Shown here piece by piece: positions 1 through 13,783 of a stretch of 64,000 nucleotides of DNA. Made by a program: the position numbers and the translations under genes. The notes beneath the pieces are model-generated. The model was not told the origin of the DNA. It did no database searches and saw nothing but the letters and a program-made list of their open reading frames with translations. The stretch is from NCBI RefSeq assembly GCF_048128805.1, contig NC_136000.1:10131354-10195353 (forward strand). Direction: 5' to 3'. The stretch's first letter is position 1. Each line of letters starts with the position of its first letter. The stretch is from Centroberyx gerrardi. Its lineage: Eukaryota; Chordata; Actinopteri; Beryciformes; Berycidae.

Positions 1-2
1 GG

Positions 3-5
<3 letters not shown>

Positions 6-41
<36 letters not shown>
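6..41. repeat. (CA)n microsatellite
   Basis: A pure CA run of about 18 units at the left edge of the window. Confidence 0.95.
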
Positions 42-45
<4 letters not shown>

Positions 46-1385
46 CCGCCAAGGTTAGCATAGTTCCTGGTCAGTGTTGATTGCTCTTCATTCACCCAGA
101 GATACACAGGTAAGCAGCTTGCTCTCCTCCTGCTTACTAGGCCTCATTACCCAGGGGAATGCACTCAGCAGCAATATGTGTGAATGTGTGTGCTTTGCAA
201 GGGAAAGCAGGTGTGTGTGGGGGGACGGGGGGGTGCGTGTGTGTGTGTGGAGGAGGTGAACAGTGTACCCTGAACTCATAGCAAAAACCAATGAGATCTT
301 GACCCAGTAATACACACACACACAAACCTCTCCCCTCCACCTGGTGTTCCATGAGTGAGAGCTCATTAGCTAAGTGGTGTGTGTTTAATTGATGGATGAG
401 CGACCTCTGCCCTCTCATCCCACACTCTGACCTGGTGTGAGGCAGCTGCTCCGTCAGGCTGACATGTTTAAATGGATTCTATCACACACACACGGAGGCG
501 CGTAACACTTAACACCACGCTCACCCACAAAATGGCTGACTGCTTGTTTTTTAACGCCCTTTCACCTCGCTAATGGGGGACAGGACAGGTCCAGTAGCAA
601 CACTCATCTGAGATGAAGTGGTGTGTATAATGAAGTGATGAATGAACTGTATTTGTACTAATAATGACATAGTTGACTTGTCTGACACACATCCAACAAA
701 ATCTCTTTGGAGAAATTTTAAATGAATTGTTTAGACTCATTTGCCATATTACACAGAGGGGTAAATCTATAATTGTATGACATTTCACAAATAATAAATA
801 CATCAAATACCATCATTGTGAATTATAGCAACGGTGATTTATTTACAAAGATAAGCTGGATATCATTGACAAACCTGTTTTTCCCCTGTCTGACTTTAAT
901 CACAACCTTCGAATTAACCAGAAAACAATAAAATTAGGTTATTTACAAAGTAATTTAATATTTTTTCTTTTAAGAACATGAGATAATTCATGTTTTTTCC
1001 CAAAAGCACTTGACCTGCACCACAGAAAAACCACTGTGAGGACTGTGAGGTGCTCTTTCTCATTTTTCTTAATATTTGTTATCAAGTAGAGTCAAGAGTG
1101 GATTTATTGAAGGTCAACAGTGTTCCTCCAATATCGTTATTAAATTACATTTAATATGACATTTAATCACATTGTAATCAATTACATTTGAGCAAAAATT
1201 AAACAGCTGACATTTCTGTTTTCAAATAAACATCTGAAATCATTATAGCTTGAGCTTGGCAAGTAGTAGATCTATTACATTTCAGGTGTGCTTTGCAAGA
1301 ATATCTATATATTTTTGTGACAAACATTTACTCTTTTCCACTGATTTACAAATGCAAAATGTCCTGCAATTATAGGAGCAATAAA

Positions 1386-1562
1386 GTTATATGTTTATGT
1401 TTATTACCAGGGTGCAGGGTCAGCTGTTGAGGTACATCGGGGTCAGTGTCTTGCTCAAGGACCCTTTGGCAACAATTGACACAATGGTCGCTGCTGTGGT
1501 CGAACCTGCGACCTCTGACCTCCTGGTTACAGAAAGGCCTCTCTGAACACCAAGCCAAACCA
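1386..1562 (-). repeat. tRNA-derived SINE, minus strand
   Basis: Read on the minus strand, the element begins near 1562 with a tRNA-like head: a box-A-like TGGCTTGGTGTT and then a box B close to GGTTCGACCAC. It continues with the common fish SINE phrase TTGAGCAAGACACTGACCCC and ends in an AT-rich tail near 1386. It shows no coding potential. Confidence 0.65.
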
Positions 1563-2517
1563 GCTGCTGCTCCCGATGTTTATTTAAACTAATATGCAAA
1601 AGAAGTCAAATAGGATATTTGTCTGTGCGCAGACTGACTCCACAAACGTTTTTTACTGACTCACATTCAACAGTGAGCCTTGTATTCAACAGGAAAAACA
1701 CATTACATCCTAAACTCTTCATTTCAATAGGTAAACACAAGGTAAGAGCCAAGGCACGAATTTCCAGCCTGACAAAAAACAGGAGGGGGGCAGAGGCAAT
1801 ACTTACAAAGAATCTTTTCACCACAAGAACAAAACTAGGACATGACCACCCTCTATTGGCCAGAATAAGAATTACAATCCCTAAACCTGCACACAATGTA
1901 CTCTTCACTAAATAGAAGCCATTCAAAACGGGATACAGGGCACGGGGGAGAAGTAAAAAGCAGCCGTGGGGCAGGACAAACAGGGCTAAAAAGAGAAATA
2001 ACAAGATGAGTTTTTTCTGCTGTCATAAAGCAGGGGGCTGTAAACAGTCTTGGCCGCAAACTGAGGGGGCGTACAACAATGAGCGCCCTGTGTTTCCAGC
2101 TATGGGCCTTGTAATAACAGACCTGCAGCATGGGGGAGAGAGGAGGCAGAGCCTGCGGTCACCAAGGGGGCGTCATCTCAACACAATGGATGCGATAATT
2201 CACTCAGCAGGACTACTGTTGTTATCGGACTGAAACGGCTTGAGACTGGTGGTTGACTTTTTCACTAAGACGACTAAATGTGAGATTACACACTAGAAGG
2301 TCAAGCTAAATGGGACTGAACAGGAGCGTCGGAGGGTCCCACCCAGAAGGAAACCCCAAGGCGCTGCAGACTGTGAGGAGTTGCGATGTTGTGTATCGCA
2401 TGGCTCTTACAGGGCAACATCCATGAAGAGGGTTGGTGTTGTCTCTGTTGTGAATTTACAGTATCTTATTGTGTTTTCTATTGTGCTGTTGCTGTAGGAC
2501 AAACGTCAGACAATAAA

Positions 2518-2624
2518 GCTGAAATGAACTGAACTGAAATAAAATACTGCACTGAACTGAACAGATCTGTGCTGAACTGTGCTGAACTGAACTGATTTGA
2601 GCAGAACTGAACTGATATGAGGCC
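2518..2624. repeat. (AACTG)n degenerate pentanucleotide array
   Basis: Repeated units of GAACT/AACTG with several interruptions run for about 100 bases. They follow a segment containing ACAATAAAGCTGAA, which resembles the 3' end of a retroposon that may have seeded the array. Confidence 0.7.
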
Positions 2625-5244
2625 TTGCATGCGGCCTTACAGGTGTGATGTCCTGTAGGTCTATCACAGAGCGCTCCTGCAGAGAAAGCATATTTTATTT
2701 GTGCCATTAGATGGCGCAAATAATGATCTGGGAACCAGTCAGAGCCAGTCATAGAGACACTGGTTTTGTGTTACAATATATTCAGTTGTACTTGACAACA
2801 TGTGGGAATGAATATGCTTCAGTGGCCACATCAGTTGTAATCAGGGAAGTAGTGGAGAGCAAACCCACTGGATCTCAGTTTACCTTCCTTTTTATTTGCA
2901 GAATAGGGTTTAGCCAGATTTTTAGACTGACATGAATCATTATGATGCAAATTGATCAAATGCATCATTGCAAGTTCTATCAAACTGATGAAAGATAAAT
3001 GAGGATAAGTTCTTTTTAGCAAGAAAAACATGAAATTGATGCTTTTCTGAAAATACAATTTGTTTTTGTTTATATTGGTGGTCGTTTGCTTTATCTGGCC
3101 AACTTGTAGTTTACCCACCTTTTTCATTACGGCTACATCACTGCTCGTAATACAGTAAGGGACAATAAGGGACTTCATGACTACTAATGTAGTTCAGCAA
3201 GATGCTACACCTGACTTCACTGCTACATGGCTCCAGTCATCACAGGGGGATTCTTGTGTTAAAACTGTAAACATCCTCTGCTGGTTCACTTACCTGAAGC
3301 ATCTGAGCAAACCACTCCAGCGGGAAGATCTAAGCGGGGCTGTCTAGACGGGGCTGAATGAGGACACCAGAGCCCTCAGCCTAGCCAATTACACAATGTT
3401 TACAACAGCAGCGGCAGCCTTGATAGGATAGAGCCGATGCTTAGGCTGTGAACTACACACACACACACACACACCCATGCCCATATACACGCACAGAGAT
3501 CTGGATTAGTGTGTTGCAGAGTGATAATGAGACAAAATCTCCTGTCGCAGCTTGTGGCTACACTGCCAACCTGAGTCTCGCTGATTACAGCCGACACCAG
3601 CAGCTCAATATGATAGGAGTGAGTATTGATGTGCTGTTGTACCTGTGCCTGCACGGTCTTCATCGGGTTATCTGCGGGGGGGGGGGAATAATATATAAAT
3701 GTATTCCACTCTCGTCGTCTCATCATTACACAGCACTTTGATAGAGAGGAGAAGAGAGACAAAACGAGAGAGAGAGTGGGGAATGAGAGAGAAACAATGT
3801 TAGAGTGAGAGAAAGAGAATGAGAGCTTCACCAGCAGTATAACAGATTTAACAGCACAGGTACATGACCATGATTCAGTTTAAACAATGAAAAAAGACAG
3901 TCTGGAGGCATAAAATGCAGCGGATTATACTTTTACTCAACTGGCAACTGATAAAAACACAATCGACTACATTTAACGCCTCACAACTCTCTTTTTTTCC
4001 CATTGTTTACTGTTTGTCGGCCCTTTGGTGAGGCTGTGCAGTCTATCTGTGAATCAGTGAATTCTGTTTTTATAATCATCAGTAAATCACTCAAGACATA
4101 CAACCTCTGTTACACACAAGCACGTTTGATCCCCAGTTTTAAAGTGGGAGGCTAAGTGTTGGGGTTGATCCACCGTCCGGGAGGTCACACCTCATCGGAC
4201 CACACCCCCCCACTATGACGCCTACAAACAAGCATGTCAACGCAGCTCTGACGCCCCGGCAGATGGTCTCGCCCGCTCCGATCACACACTTGTAAAGAGA
4301 TTCTGTTTCTGAAGTGAGCAGCACAACGCGCTTTCTTGTTCTCTCACACACCAAAGGCCTCGGGCTCTTTCTATTTCCAACTCCGCTCGGCAAATCACAA
4401 CAACAACCTATCTCCCATGATCGGCTCATGCGGGATGTCCACGTTTTTCAAAAGTGTTATCTACTCTTACAAAGTGATTGATAGCACAACATGAAAACAA
4501 ATCATGGTACTTTTTAAAGGATAGTATATGAATTAAATTAACAATATGAAAATACATTTACGGACAGGATCCTCTATAGTTACGAGACATTGAATGATAG
4601 GTAGTGTGGTAGTGACTTCTTTTTTCCAAAATGGACATATGGCATTTTGGAAATTAGCTATTCACATGTAACAGGATTGTTGTAATTTGGTTAAAAAAAA
4701 AAATAACTGTGATCCCCTTACTATAAAACAAAACACAGTCACTAGCACAGATAAATATAGATAAACACATTAACACAGATACACTTAAAAAAATGATTAC
4801 CTGTTGAATTACTCATAAGCATGTTTAAAAGGGAAAAGGTGTGAAGATTGTGAGATTATTAATGTCAAGATAATTTTACACCTCCTGAATTAATGGCTCA
4901 TACAAGGTTGTGGAGGATTATGAGAACACTATTCCAATTACTGCCTGTGAAACGGAATTAAATGTTCATTTAACTGCATATTTTATGAATTTGGAGGAAA
5001 GGCAATCCAAAAGTAACCTGAAAGTAGTCAGATTACCTTCCTGAGTGTTAGTATTCAATTGGGTTACATTATTGATTAGACTTTTAAGCAGGTAATCAGT
5101 AAATGTACGGATCAGTAAACTCTAACATAACATTTTGAAAGATCAATGTCCAAACCACGATACATACAGAGCAGAAATGGGCCTTCAACATGGACAGAAA
5201 AACAGAATAGCTAGAGATGACTAGGGAAGAAATGCCAATTTGAC

Positions 5245-5330
5245 ACTAAACCCCTGCCTAGTCACTCATTGTAAGTCGGTCTGGATAAGAGTGTCAGCCA
5301 AATACTTAAAATATAAATGTAAAAAATGTA
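5245..5330 (+). repeat. 3' part of a tRNA-derived SINE
   Basis: The phrase CTGGATAAGAGTGTCAGCC followed by AAATACTTAAAATATAAATG is the same 3' tail seen in the SINE copies at about 41060 and 46020. The head is missing, so this is a 5'-truncated copy. Confidence 0.55.
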
Positions 5331-7447
5331 ACCAGATTTAAAAACTGTTAGAGAGGGAGCAGTGGAGGAACACTTCTGATTTTGGAAAGGAGGACATGCA
5401 GAAATACTGATTCCAAAAACGATAGAATATCCATCAGTTTTCCTCCCTATTTTCTCTGTTTGGCCAGCAGGTGGCAGAGGTGAGCGAGTGTGCCAGGTCC
5501 TCACCCTCCCCGGCTGTGATAAGCTCCCTGCCCTCTCAGAATTACATGCCCTATTAATGTCTTCCCTTCCTCCCTCCTTGATGGCCTGCTGGCTGCCACT
5601 GAGGAACTGGACCTCAGTTCAGAAGCATTACTTGAGAGAAACACAGTCAGACCAACAAGCTCAAAATCCTATTTGGACCACCCACCGCCTAAATATGTGA
5701 TTACCTTCCTTTAATTCCTTCCTACTTCAATCTGATCGATGTGGTAGATTTGCTGGGATCTTGGGCTTTCCTGGTTAATGTTCAGCGAGACTTGAGGAAA
5801 ATCCCTAACCAGCTTAAATTCCACCAGTCTTACAAACGTCAATTTTGAAAAAGGGGGCAAAATCCAGCGGAAAATCCACCCCAGGGTGCTGTGAGCCTCT
5901 ACAACAAGCCAAAGAACATCACTGCAAGTGTGGATTTAAGGACCAGTTCACATAATGACAGCAGATTATAGTACTGGCAGGCTTGATAAGTGCTGTCTGG
6001 CTGTCTGTGCTCAAAAGAAACAACCACTCAACTTTATCCTCGTTGAGCGAGAACAGGTCCAGGGGTGGCCTGCCAGCGCACCTGAATTAACCAACAGCTG
6101 TTGAAAAAGCTAGTTTGAATAGGAAGCTCCTCTTCAGGAGAGCCTACTTCAACACCTACTGGAGTGGCCTACTTCTACATTAAATTAGTTCTCAGCCAGT
6201 CAGCTAGCAATAATCCTGGCACTGTAGCCACCTGGGGGAAAATCATTCCCACTCTGATACCTCTCACCGCAGAGGAAGCAGCTCATATCATATAGGAATG
6301 TATCACAAACATCTGTGAGGGGCACAGCATATCTCTCAGATAGTGTAGATACATGGCCATGAGCCCCATTCCCATTTGCAGTATTACTGAAAAAAGGGGA
6401 GGGATTTTTATGAATTGTGACAAATGTGGACAAAGATTTTTTTCTTTTAGGTTTTCCCACTTTGGAATGAAAGACTTTCTCAAATATGCAAGTAGTTTTA
6501 TAGGCTAAGGACTTCTGCACAGCACCAAAATACCATGTTTATGACACTGTCTGAAACGGCTTTGATTCTGATTGAATAAATGTACATGCTCATATGCAGT
6601 GATATGGAAACTGCAGTAATCAAGAGAGATTTAAACTGCTTTTGAGTGAAATCTGCAATCCTACCCATTTCCAAATATTTGACATCCACAGGGTTGCGGT
6701 GGGTAGCGGGTGGTTAACTCTGATCTAAATGTCACAGTATAATCAAGTCTCATAGGCCTACATAAATTTTGTTTCATGACAATGCAATAGGCAGTTGTTT
6801 TTTTTTAAATTACAGCATTACACAACATGATTTGTAACATGTAGACCAACCTTCAACAGAGAGAGCTTCAGGCTGGTCTCTATGGACTCACATACGTTAC
6901 CACAACAGTCTTAACATGACTGACAGAGGGTGTGGACGGTATTCAGCTTGAGCTTCTCCATGGCCTTGACAATGAACTTAGCAACACAAACACAAGTCTT
7001 TCTCTGCTTCCCTGCCCTGGTGCATAGCTGCTGAACCGAAATTATATTTAATTGTTGTCCCGCAGGTCTGACTCGTCATGACACATTGTAAAGGCTGCAA
7101 GTGTGGATGAATAACGTAAACACAACACAACCGTCTGTACGGGTCATGTTCGCAGTGTGAATGGGAAATTTGAGTTCTCTCGTTCTCTGCTTCCACACAT
7201 CCACGCTCAGCTGCTCGCCACAAGTGACCTATGTGCTTTTCCCTCCATGCGTCCGACGCAGCAGTTTTCGCTAACCCTCATTTCCTGCCTTCAGCTGCCC
7301 TGTGGCATCCTCTAATTCCCTCTCTCAGCTCTCCTTACTCACTCTCTCCATCCCTGGCTTTCCTGTTGCCATTGGCTGTCCAGACACATGCTCACACATT
7401 TGCAACCTCTCTGTTTCTCCCTCCCTATTCTCTCTCTATCGTTTGCT

Positions 7448-7449
<2 letters not shown>

Positions 7450-7483
<34 letters not shown>

Positions 7484-7662
7484 CTTTCTATTTGCCATCA
7501 CTGTTTCTCTCTTTCTCTCTCTCCCTCTCTCTCTCCAGCTGTCTGTTTGCCGTCGCCGTTTCTCTCTTTCTCTCTCTCTCTCCCTTCCTCTCTCCCTCTC
7601 TCTCTCTCCCTCCCTCTCCCTCTCTCCCTCTCTTTCTCCCTCCCTCTCCCTCTCTCTCTCTA
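7450..7662. repeat. Compound (CT)n pyrimidine tract
   Basis: CTCT runs broken by CCCT and TTCT interruptions extend for about 200 bases. The tract produces long Ser/Leu-rich and Glu/Arg-rich open frames on the two strands; these are translation artefacts of the repeat and not genes. Confidence 0.9.
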
Positions 7663-8015
7663 CATGCAGCTCACATGCACAGCTCTCAGCCCCTGCCGTC
7701 AGCTCCATCCAGCCAGGCTGCAGTATTGATGAGGGAAGCAGTATTGGCTGAGCAATTCGAATCTGCTTGCCAAAGATCGAACCTCTGAGCTCCTCCTGAC
7801 CCTTACACACATATGTACCATACACACACACACACAGGACTGTATACATATATATTTAAGCGTCCGAACACAATTATAGGCAACAAAGTCATGCATACAT
7901 ATTTTATACATGCATTTCGACATGCACAACACCCGGTATATATACCCACCTACACAGATCTACACGCATACCCACACACACATATACTCACACAGTCACA
8001 CACACAGTCAGTTAG

Positions 8016-8195
8016 GACAGCAGGCTGGTGCAGTGAGTAGGGAGACCGCCCTGCTGAAGTATCCATGAGCAAGACACTGAATCTCTACCAGCTCCAGAGC
8101 TGCTGCTCTGTTACTCACCCTGACCTCTGACCTCCATGTGGAGGGGGCAAGCGAAAAGAGATTTCCCTGCGGGGATCAATAATGTATCACGTTAT
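8016..8195 (+). repeat. tRNA-related SINE
   Basis: The element starts near GCAGGCTGGTGCAGTGAGTA, passes through ATGAGCAAGACACTGAATC, and ends with CTGCGGGGATCAATAATGTA. The final phrase is the common fish retroposon tail GGGATCAATAA. A (CA)n run of about 17 units follows at 8204-8237. Confidence 0.55.
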
Positions 8196-8196
8196 T

Positions 8197-8241
<45 letters not shown>

Positions 8242-10629
8242 CCCAGATATCCACCACCAGACATACACATAGCATTACACACTAGTCATCAACCCACCAT
8301 GGCCTCTTCTTAAGTCTAACAGCGATCCGAAACTAGGGCGTGTAGCCTTCTTTAAGAAACAAGGCCATTGGTGTTCATTCATCGCAAGCTGGTCTCCTGC
8401 AGTTTCCCCTGGGAATCAATTCAATTCATTAACAGGGCAGTTGGGTTCATGCTCCAAGAGACGGTCTAGACCTTTTGCTTACCACTAGGTAATCAATAAA
8501 GAATCATTCATCACAACAGCACACTGATCTCTCACATGACCAAATAGACCCAAAGAAATAAAATTATTTAAATATGGGGCAACAAAAGCTAAGTCTTTGC
8601 CATGTCTCACAAAACGAGGCCTATTTATAAACCTGGAAGCAAGCAAGTAGCCATTTATTTCTAGCTAGAGTTAGCTATTTCAGTCTCACACACAGATTTG
8701 AGCTTTTTGTTGCTGCCAGATACCAGTGAATGAACCCCGCTTGGCCCTGCCCACTGTTCCGGCCTGCTGCCCGCTCTCGTCTTCAATCAAAGACTATGGG
8801 CCGGGCAAAAACCCCAGACGAAAATCAATGCAGTTTACAGTGCAATGTGTAGAAACATCAATCAGGTTAGAGTCAGCTCATTGCATGCAGGGGTCCACAG
8901 CGCCACGGTAGGCAGAGCAAGCTGGCAGATATATACGTATATACCCAGAAGAATATTAGCATTGAGGCTCACAGTTGTGCTTAATGCAAAAAGCTCTGTC
9001 ATGAAAAGCTATGATTAATGAATGCTATTATATAGCCTAATATGCTATCATAATGCTGAGTGTCCCTTTCACACTCATAACCCTGGAATATTATGGTGTG
9101 CTGATCTGGATGCATCCCGTCTAGTAAGCAATTCACACCAAGCCTGGTATAACATAGGAGTTTAGGATTGGCTGGTGACTATCATCATGGGGCATCGGTT
9201 AGAATGCCAGTATATGAATGAAGAAGTCCAGTAAATGGTGATTTATTAAACACACAGTAGAAAAACAGACACACACGGGCTGATGAAAGTAGAGCGGAGT
9301 GGTCTATAGTCATCAGTACTCACAGACAAGGTGAATTGCCTGCCGCCCCATGAGAAAAGGAATGAGAGGGAGAGAGCGGTGCTGCAGCAGCTTAAGTAGC
9401 ACTGAAGAGGTGAATAAAATCAGGTAAACAATTGGTGGCAGAGACCAAGGTGCTTCTAATTAAAGAACTAAGGAAGAATCAAGGGCACTAAATAGACAAG
9501 AGTGGAGTGAGGAGTGAAAAGTAGTGAGGGAGTCAAACTATACCTGGAACTCTTGAATTATCCTACAGGTTGTCACCCTATTATAATGTCACATAATGTT
9601 ATGAAAAGCAGACGTTTACATTCTGTATTCAACCTGGCAGATAAGATGATGCTCCAAACACAGAGCGACACGGGTCAGGCACTGAACATGCCCACCGACC
9701 GTTCTGTGGGGTCGACTCACCCGGGACGACCCTGTCACACTGGCAGTCAACCTACAATAGGTCAATAGTGGAGTGAAAGGGGTATTAATCAAATGTATAA
9801 TAAACAACGGGTAGTTTAAAATGAGCATGTGCTTTATTGGTTTCTATCTCCTGTGGTAATCAGGGAGCTAGTTAGTGATCTCTTTTGTTTTCTCCTGCTT
9901 TTTGTTCTTATGTATGTGAACCATTTCGAAAAACATCAGTCAGTAGACATGTATTGGTAACCATTGTAAAAGGCCCTAACACACACTACTACCTTATTTA
10001 CTGATTATTCGGCGGTGCCAACAGTGCTCAGCTCAGCCTCGTACCTATTGCATCACTGTTGTGCCCATAATCATGGCGATGAACGCCCGCTCTGTTATTA
10101 TTGCTATATGGGTCTACGCAGTCATACAGGAGGTGTTGCTATGGCAACGTACAAAACAAAGGCATGGTGGTCCACTTATTTTAAGTGACAGTCCAAATAT
10201 TCAGTAAAATGGAGGGTTGATAAAGCGAGAAATACAAGTTCGAAGGGATAAAAGCTATGTCGCCTCACTGAAAGCGTCCCGTCAAGGCTACTGTTCTCTG
10301 TGTGTTTCTGCAGAGCACACCTGTGTGTTGCTATTGGTTAACCAATTAGTTAACTAAATAGAAACAAATGGGTGGCTGGAGATAGCGATTATTACATAGT
10401 CAATATTGAAGTTTATATTCAGTGGTATACTCAATAGCAAATTTCTTTGAATGTTTGTTCAACCCTTTATTGGAATGTTTTCCTGCAATAACACATTAGA
10501 TAATCACCGTCCGGGTCCTTACAGGATACAGCTAATATGTTTTTTCCACTGCAGTACTGTATCATACCTACACAGTACTGACACAGCATGGTATGTTATT
10601 ATTAATAATAATAAAAATAATGATAATAA

Positions 10630-10690
10630 TATAAACCTTATTTAAATAGCATTTATCTAAATGCGTGCTTTACAAATGGTATAAACACGT
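10630..10690 (+). repeat. Dispersed repeat fragment (AGC-TTTA-TGC-TTTACA type)
   Basis: The segment reads TTATTTAAATAGCATTTATC and then GTGCTTTACAAATGG. The same pattern, a TTTATTTATAGC block followed about 30 bases later by GGGCTTTACA, recurs at 62660-62712. Both resemble the tail of a common fish retroposon. It has no coding content. Confidence 0.45.
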
Positions 10691-10961
10691 AAATGAGATA
10701 AAAATTGGGAAACACATTCAAGAGAAAAGTGTTAATGGAGATTGAATGTTACATAAGGCTCACACGTCATTGTACGTTATATGAGGAACCAAGACTGCTT
10801 TTATTTGAGAAAATGCAAAACAAGAGAGTTGTTCCGGTCAGGAGATGATGTTAAGTTGGAATGGTTTTTCAGAGAGGAAGTTCTTAGTGTGACCAGTTTT
10901 ATTGGGAAAACATGGAAACTGAGAATGGAGAAGCTGTTTATTTGAATGTATGACTTTGATT

Positions 10962-11081
10962 TGTGTGTTTTGATTATTATTTGTTTCTGGTTCTTGTTTG
11001 TTTGGCGGAACTCAATGTCTCTGTGTCTTGTAAGCCCATATGGGCTGGGCACCATGTGGTGCACGACACATTAATAAAAAT
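10962..11081 (+). repeat. Probable retroposon 3' end feeding a (CTAT)n tail
   Basis: Unique-looking sequence with GGCGGAACTCAATG and CATATGGGCTGGGCACCATG runs directly into ATTAATAAAAAT and then a tetranucleotide array. A body of this kind ending in a short-unit array is typical of non-LTR retroposon 3' ends. The family is not identified. Confidence 0.35.
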
Positions 11082-11085
11082 CTAT

Positions 11086-11148
<63 letters not shown>

Positions 11149-11165
11149 CCTATCTATCTATCTAC
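11082..11165. repeat. (TATC)n tetranucleotide array
   Basis: About 20 units of TATC with one or two interruptions. It abuts the pentanucleotide array to its right. Confidence 0.95.
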
Positions 11166-11170
11166 CAGTC

Positions 11171-11320
11171 TCTCTATATTATATCATATCATATTATATT
11201 ATATTATATTATATTATATTATATCATATCATATCATATCATATCATATCATATCATATCATATCATATTATATTATATTATAGTATATTATATTATAGT
11301 ATATTATAGTATATTATATG
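11171..11320. repeat. (ATATC/ATATT/AGTAT)n pentanucleotide array
   Basis: A 150-base array of five-base units. ATATT blocks flank a central block of roughly ten ATATC units, and AGTAT variants appear at the right end. It lies immediately beside the TATC array. Confidence 0.95.
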
Positions 11321-11496
11321 GATTCTTACCATTTAACCGTGTATTGACAGCAGTGATAACCGAAAATGTACACACACGTCAACATGGCTAACATTGTAAC
11401 AAGCTGACAACAATAGAGAATAGACAATTAGATTTGGTTCACATGGTCTGGATGGGACTCTATGAGCGGGAGACGAAGATGTACCCCACAGGCATC

Positions 11497-11514
11497 CCCC
11501 CCCCCCCCCCCCCC
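11497..11514. repeat. Poly-C tract
   Basis: A run of about 18 C residues. On the minus strand it is poly-G. Confidence 0.9.
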
Positions 11515-12829
11515 ATTTCTTTCTGCTTAGCTCCACTTCTGCATGAATACCTATAGACCTACTGACTTCAACTAAATTATGAATCTGTCCACATGTTTCT
11601 ACATAATGTAGAGAGTGAGAGAAAAACACTGTTTCTGGGCAGGCAAGGAACCACGGACCATGGGGCCAAAGGACGACTGGCCATGAGTAAGATAGTAAGA
11701 TAGCTACTGGTATTAGAGCTACTGCAAGTATGGAAAGGCTTTATTAGACAATGCTAAATCTATAGCTAACAGTTCCTCAATCCTTACAAGCCTTGCAGCC
11801 TATTATGACAAGGATGTCTTTACCCTAGTTGTTTGAGTAACAGGCCTTGACATGACATGATATGAGTGTGTACATTTCTGCTGTAGACTTCACAGATGAC
11901 TAGTCAGTAACAGTAACCTTTCATTTCCTCAGCTCCTACTGGATCACATACACACACACACAGACACTGATAGAGACTGGCATGAGAGACAGAGAGAGTG
12001 TGCGTGTGTGTGAGACACAGGTAGAGAAAGAGAGATTTGTTGATGAAATAAAGTGATACGGTCAGGTTTCAACAAGCTGGTGATAACCTAAACTAAAAGG
12101 ACAGAAGAAGCAGAAGTCGGACGATGAAAAGAGACGGTGTGTGATATCAAAGTGAACTTGGTGTGAACTTTCCATTTGGCCAGGGTTCAATTCCAAATCG
12201 CTCCAAACCCACCTACAGACCCCACCCATCTACCCACACGCACACACACACACACACACTCATAGAGTCAATGCCCTGTTAATTTAGTGTACAAATCCAA
12301 TAAATAAAACTGAGGCATAACTGGTCACAAGTGGTGTCTTTTTGAACGTCAACGATGCCACAGTCTGGTACACGGGGTGTCGGGACAGAGGGCAGAGGAG
12401 ATAAAAGCTGGAAAAAGGCTTTGAAGACCAAAGTTAAAGCCGCGAGGGTAACAGACAGGTTTCTTGCTCAGCCAATCAGCTAGTCCTGTTTAAACATGTG
12501 ACTGAGCCACTGCTGGTGATCTAAAATGATGATCTAAAAAGTACAAGGCAACTGTGAACATGTCTTCACCCACAGATGATGCAGATCTGCCACTTAAATG
12601 CAGGACAGTAACAAGGTCAACAAATTGTGTGAATACATACATGCTTTTATTCCAAGTGCCTTACAGTAATATGAGTAATATGAGTGCATATTATATTTCT
12701 GTATATTTCTTTCTTTATTAGATTTTTATAGCCCCAGTGGGAGGCGAATCCCTAACTATGACAATTAATTATGCTCTATGGTAGTGGCATAATGACAATG
12801 GGCACACGTATATACTCGCAAATAGCACG

Positions 12830-12832
<3 letters not shown>

Positions 12833-12874
<42 letters not shown>

Positions 12875-12898
12875 CACACACACACACACACACACACT
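12833..12898. repeat. (CA)n microsatellite, left member of an inverted CA/GT pair
   Basis: A run of about 32 CA units with a single break. It is complementary to the GT run at 12981-13034, about 80 bases away. Confidence 0.95.
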
Positions 12899-12976
12899 CC
12901 CCTTGTGTTCCTTGTAAAGTCGCCAGCAGTCTGCCTTGTTCTATTCTTCTCAGCTTTGTTTTGTCTCTCCTCTCTC

Positions 12977-12980
<4 letters not shown>

Positions 12981-13034
<54 letters not shown>
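12981..13034. repeat. (GT)n microsatellite, right member of an inverted CA/GT pair
   Basis: About 27 uninterrupted GT units. Together with the CA run on the left it could form a long-stem hairpin in single-stranded DNA or RNA. Confidence 0.95.
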
Positions 13035-13035
<1 letters not shown>

Positions 13036-13554
13036 GTCCAGACTGGGTGTGGTCAGGTCAGATGTCACACAGGTGCAGGGGGGGGGAGGGTGTTGTGAGG
13101 AGGGTTGGGCATCCCTTGAGGCCGGGAAATTTGTACGTGCGTGTGGTTGTGTGTGTCTGAATGAATAAGATCAAACGGGAATTTACATCAGTTTATATCA
13201 GAAGAGGCCAAAGTCACGGGACAGTGCATTTACCGAACAGTACTATTATGTCACCTGCACACAGTGCTGTGAATGTGTATCTGTGGTGCATGTGTGTGTG
13301 TGTGTGTGTGGGTGTGTGGGTGTGTACACGTGTTTGTTGTGGTTTCTAAACTCAAAGCCTGTCTCAACTGAGACAACCCCTTAGGAATAGAGGCCAAGCG
13401 TGACTCTGGAACAAAACAGCGAGACATAAGTTCAACCTTTCTTTTTGAAAGTGAAAGCGAGTGAAAGAGATTTCAGTTGCCAGAGACAGCGAGTGTGTGT
13501 GTGTGTATCTGTGTGTGTGTATGTGAGTGTGTGTGTGTGTGTCTGAGTGAGTGT

Positions 13555-13627
13555 GTCTGCTTACCCTGCCACCGCGACCCTGACCCGGATAAGCGGCTAG
13601 AAAATGGATGGATGGATGGATGGATGT
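13555..13627 (+). repeat. RTE-like LINE 3' tail with (GGAT)n
   Basis: The phrase CCCTGACCCGGATAAGCGG followed by AGAAAATGGATGG and four GGAT units is the familiar 3' terminus of fish RTE-type LINEs. Only the last 70 or so bases remain. Confidence 0.65.
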
Positions 13628-13665
13628 CTGAGCAAAACAGGGGGGGATGTGTGTCTGTCAGTGCA

Positions 13666-13783
<118 letters not shown>

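Noticed and set aside
1606-2131. Overlapping frames of 92-132 codons on both strands
   Set aside because: No family features; moderately unbiased DNA next to a SINE. Chance open frames.
7231-7849. Long Ser/Leu-rich and Glu/Arg-rich open frames on both strands
   Set aside because: They are translations of the CT/GA microsatellite at 7450-7662 and have no non-repeat domain.
10963-11391. 142-codon frame rich in Tyr, Leu, Ser and Ile
   Set aside because: It is the translation of the TATC and ATATC arrays.
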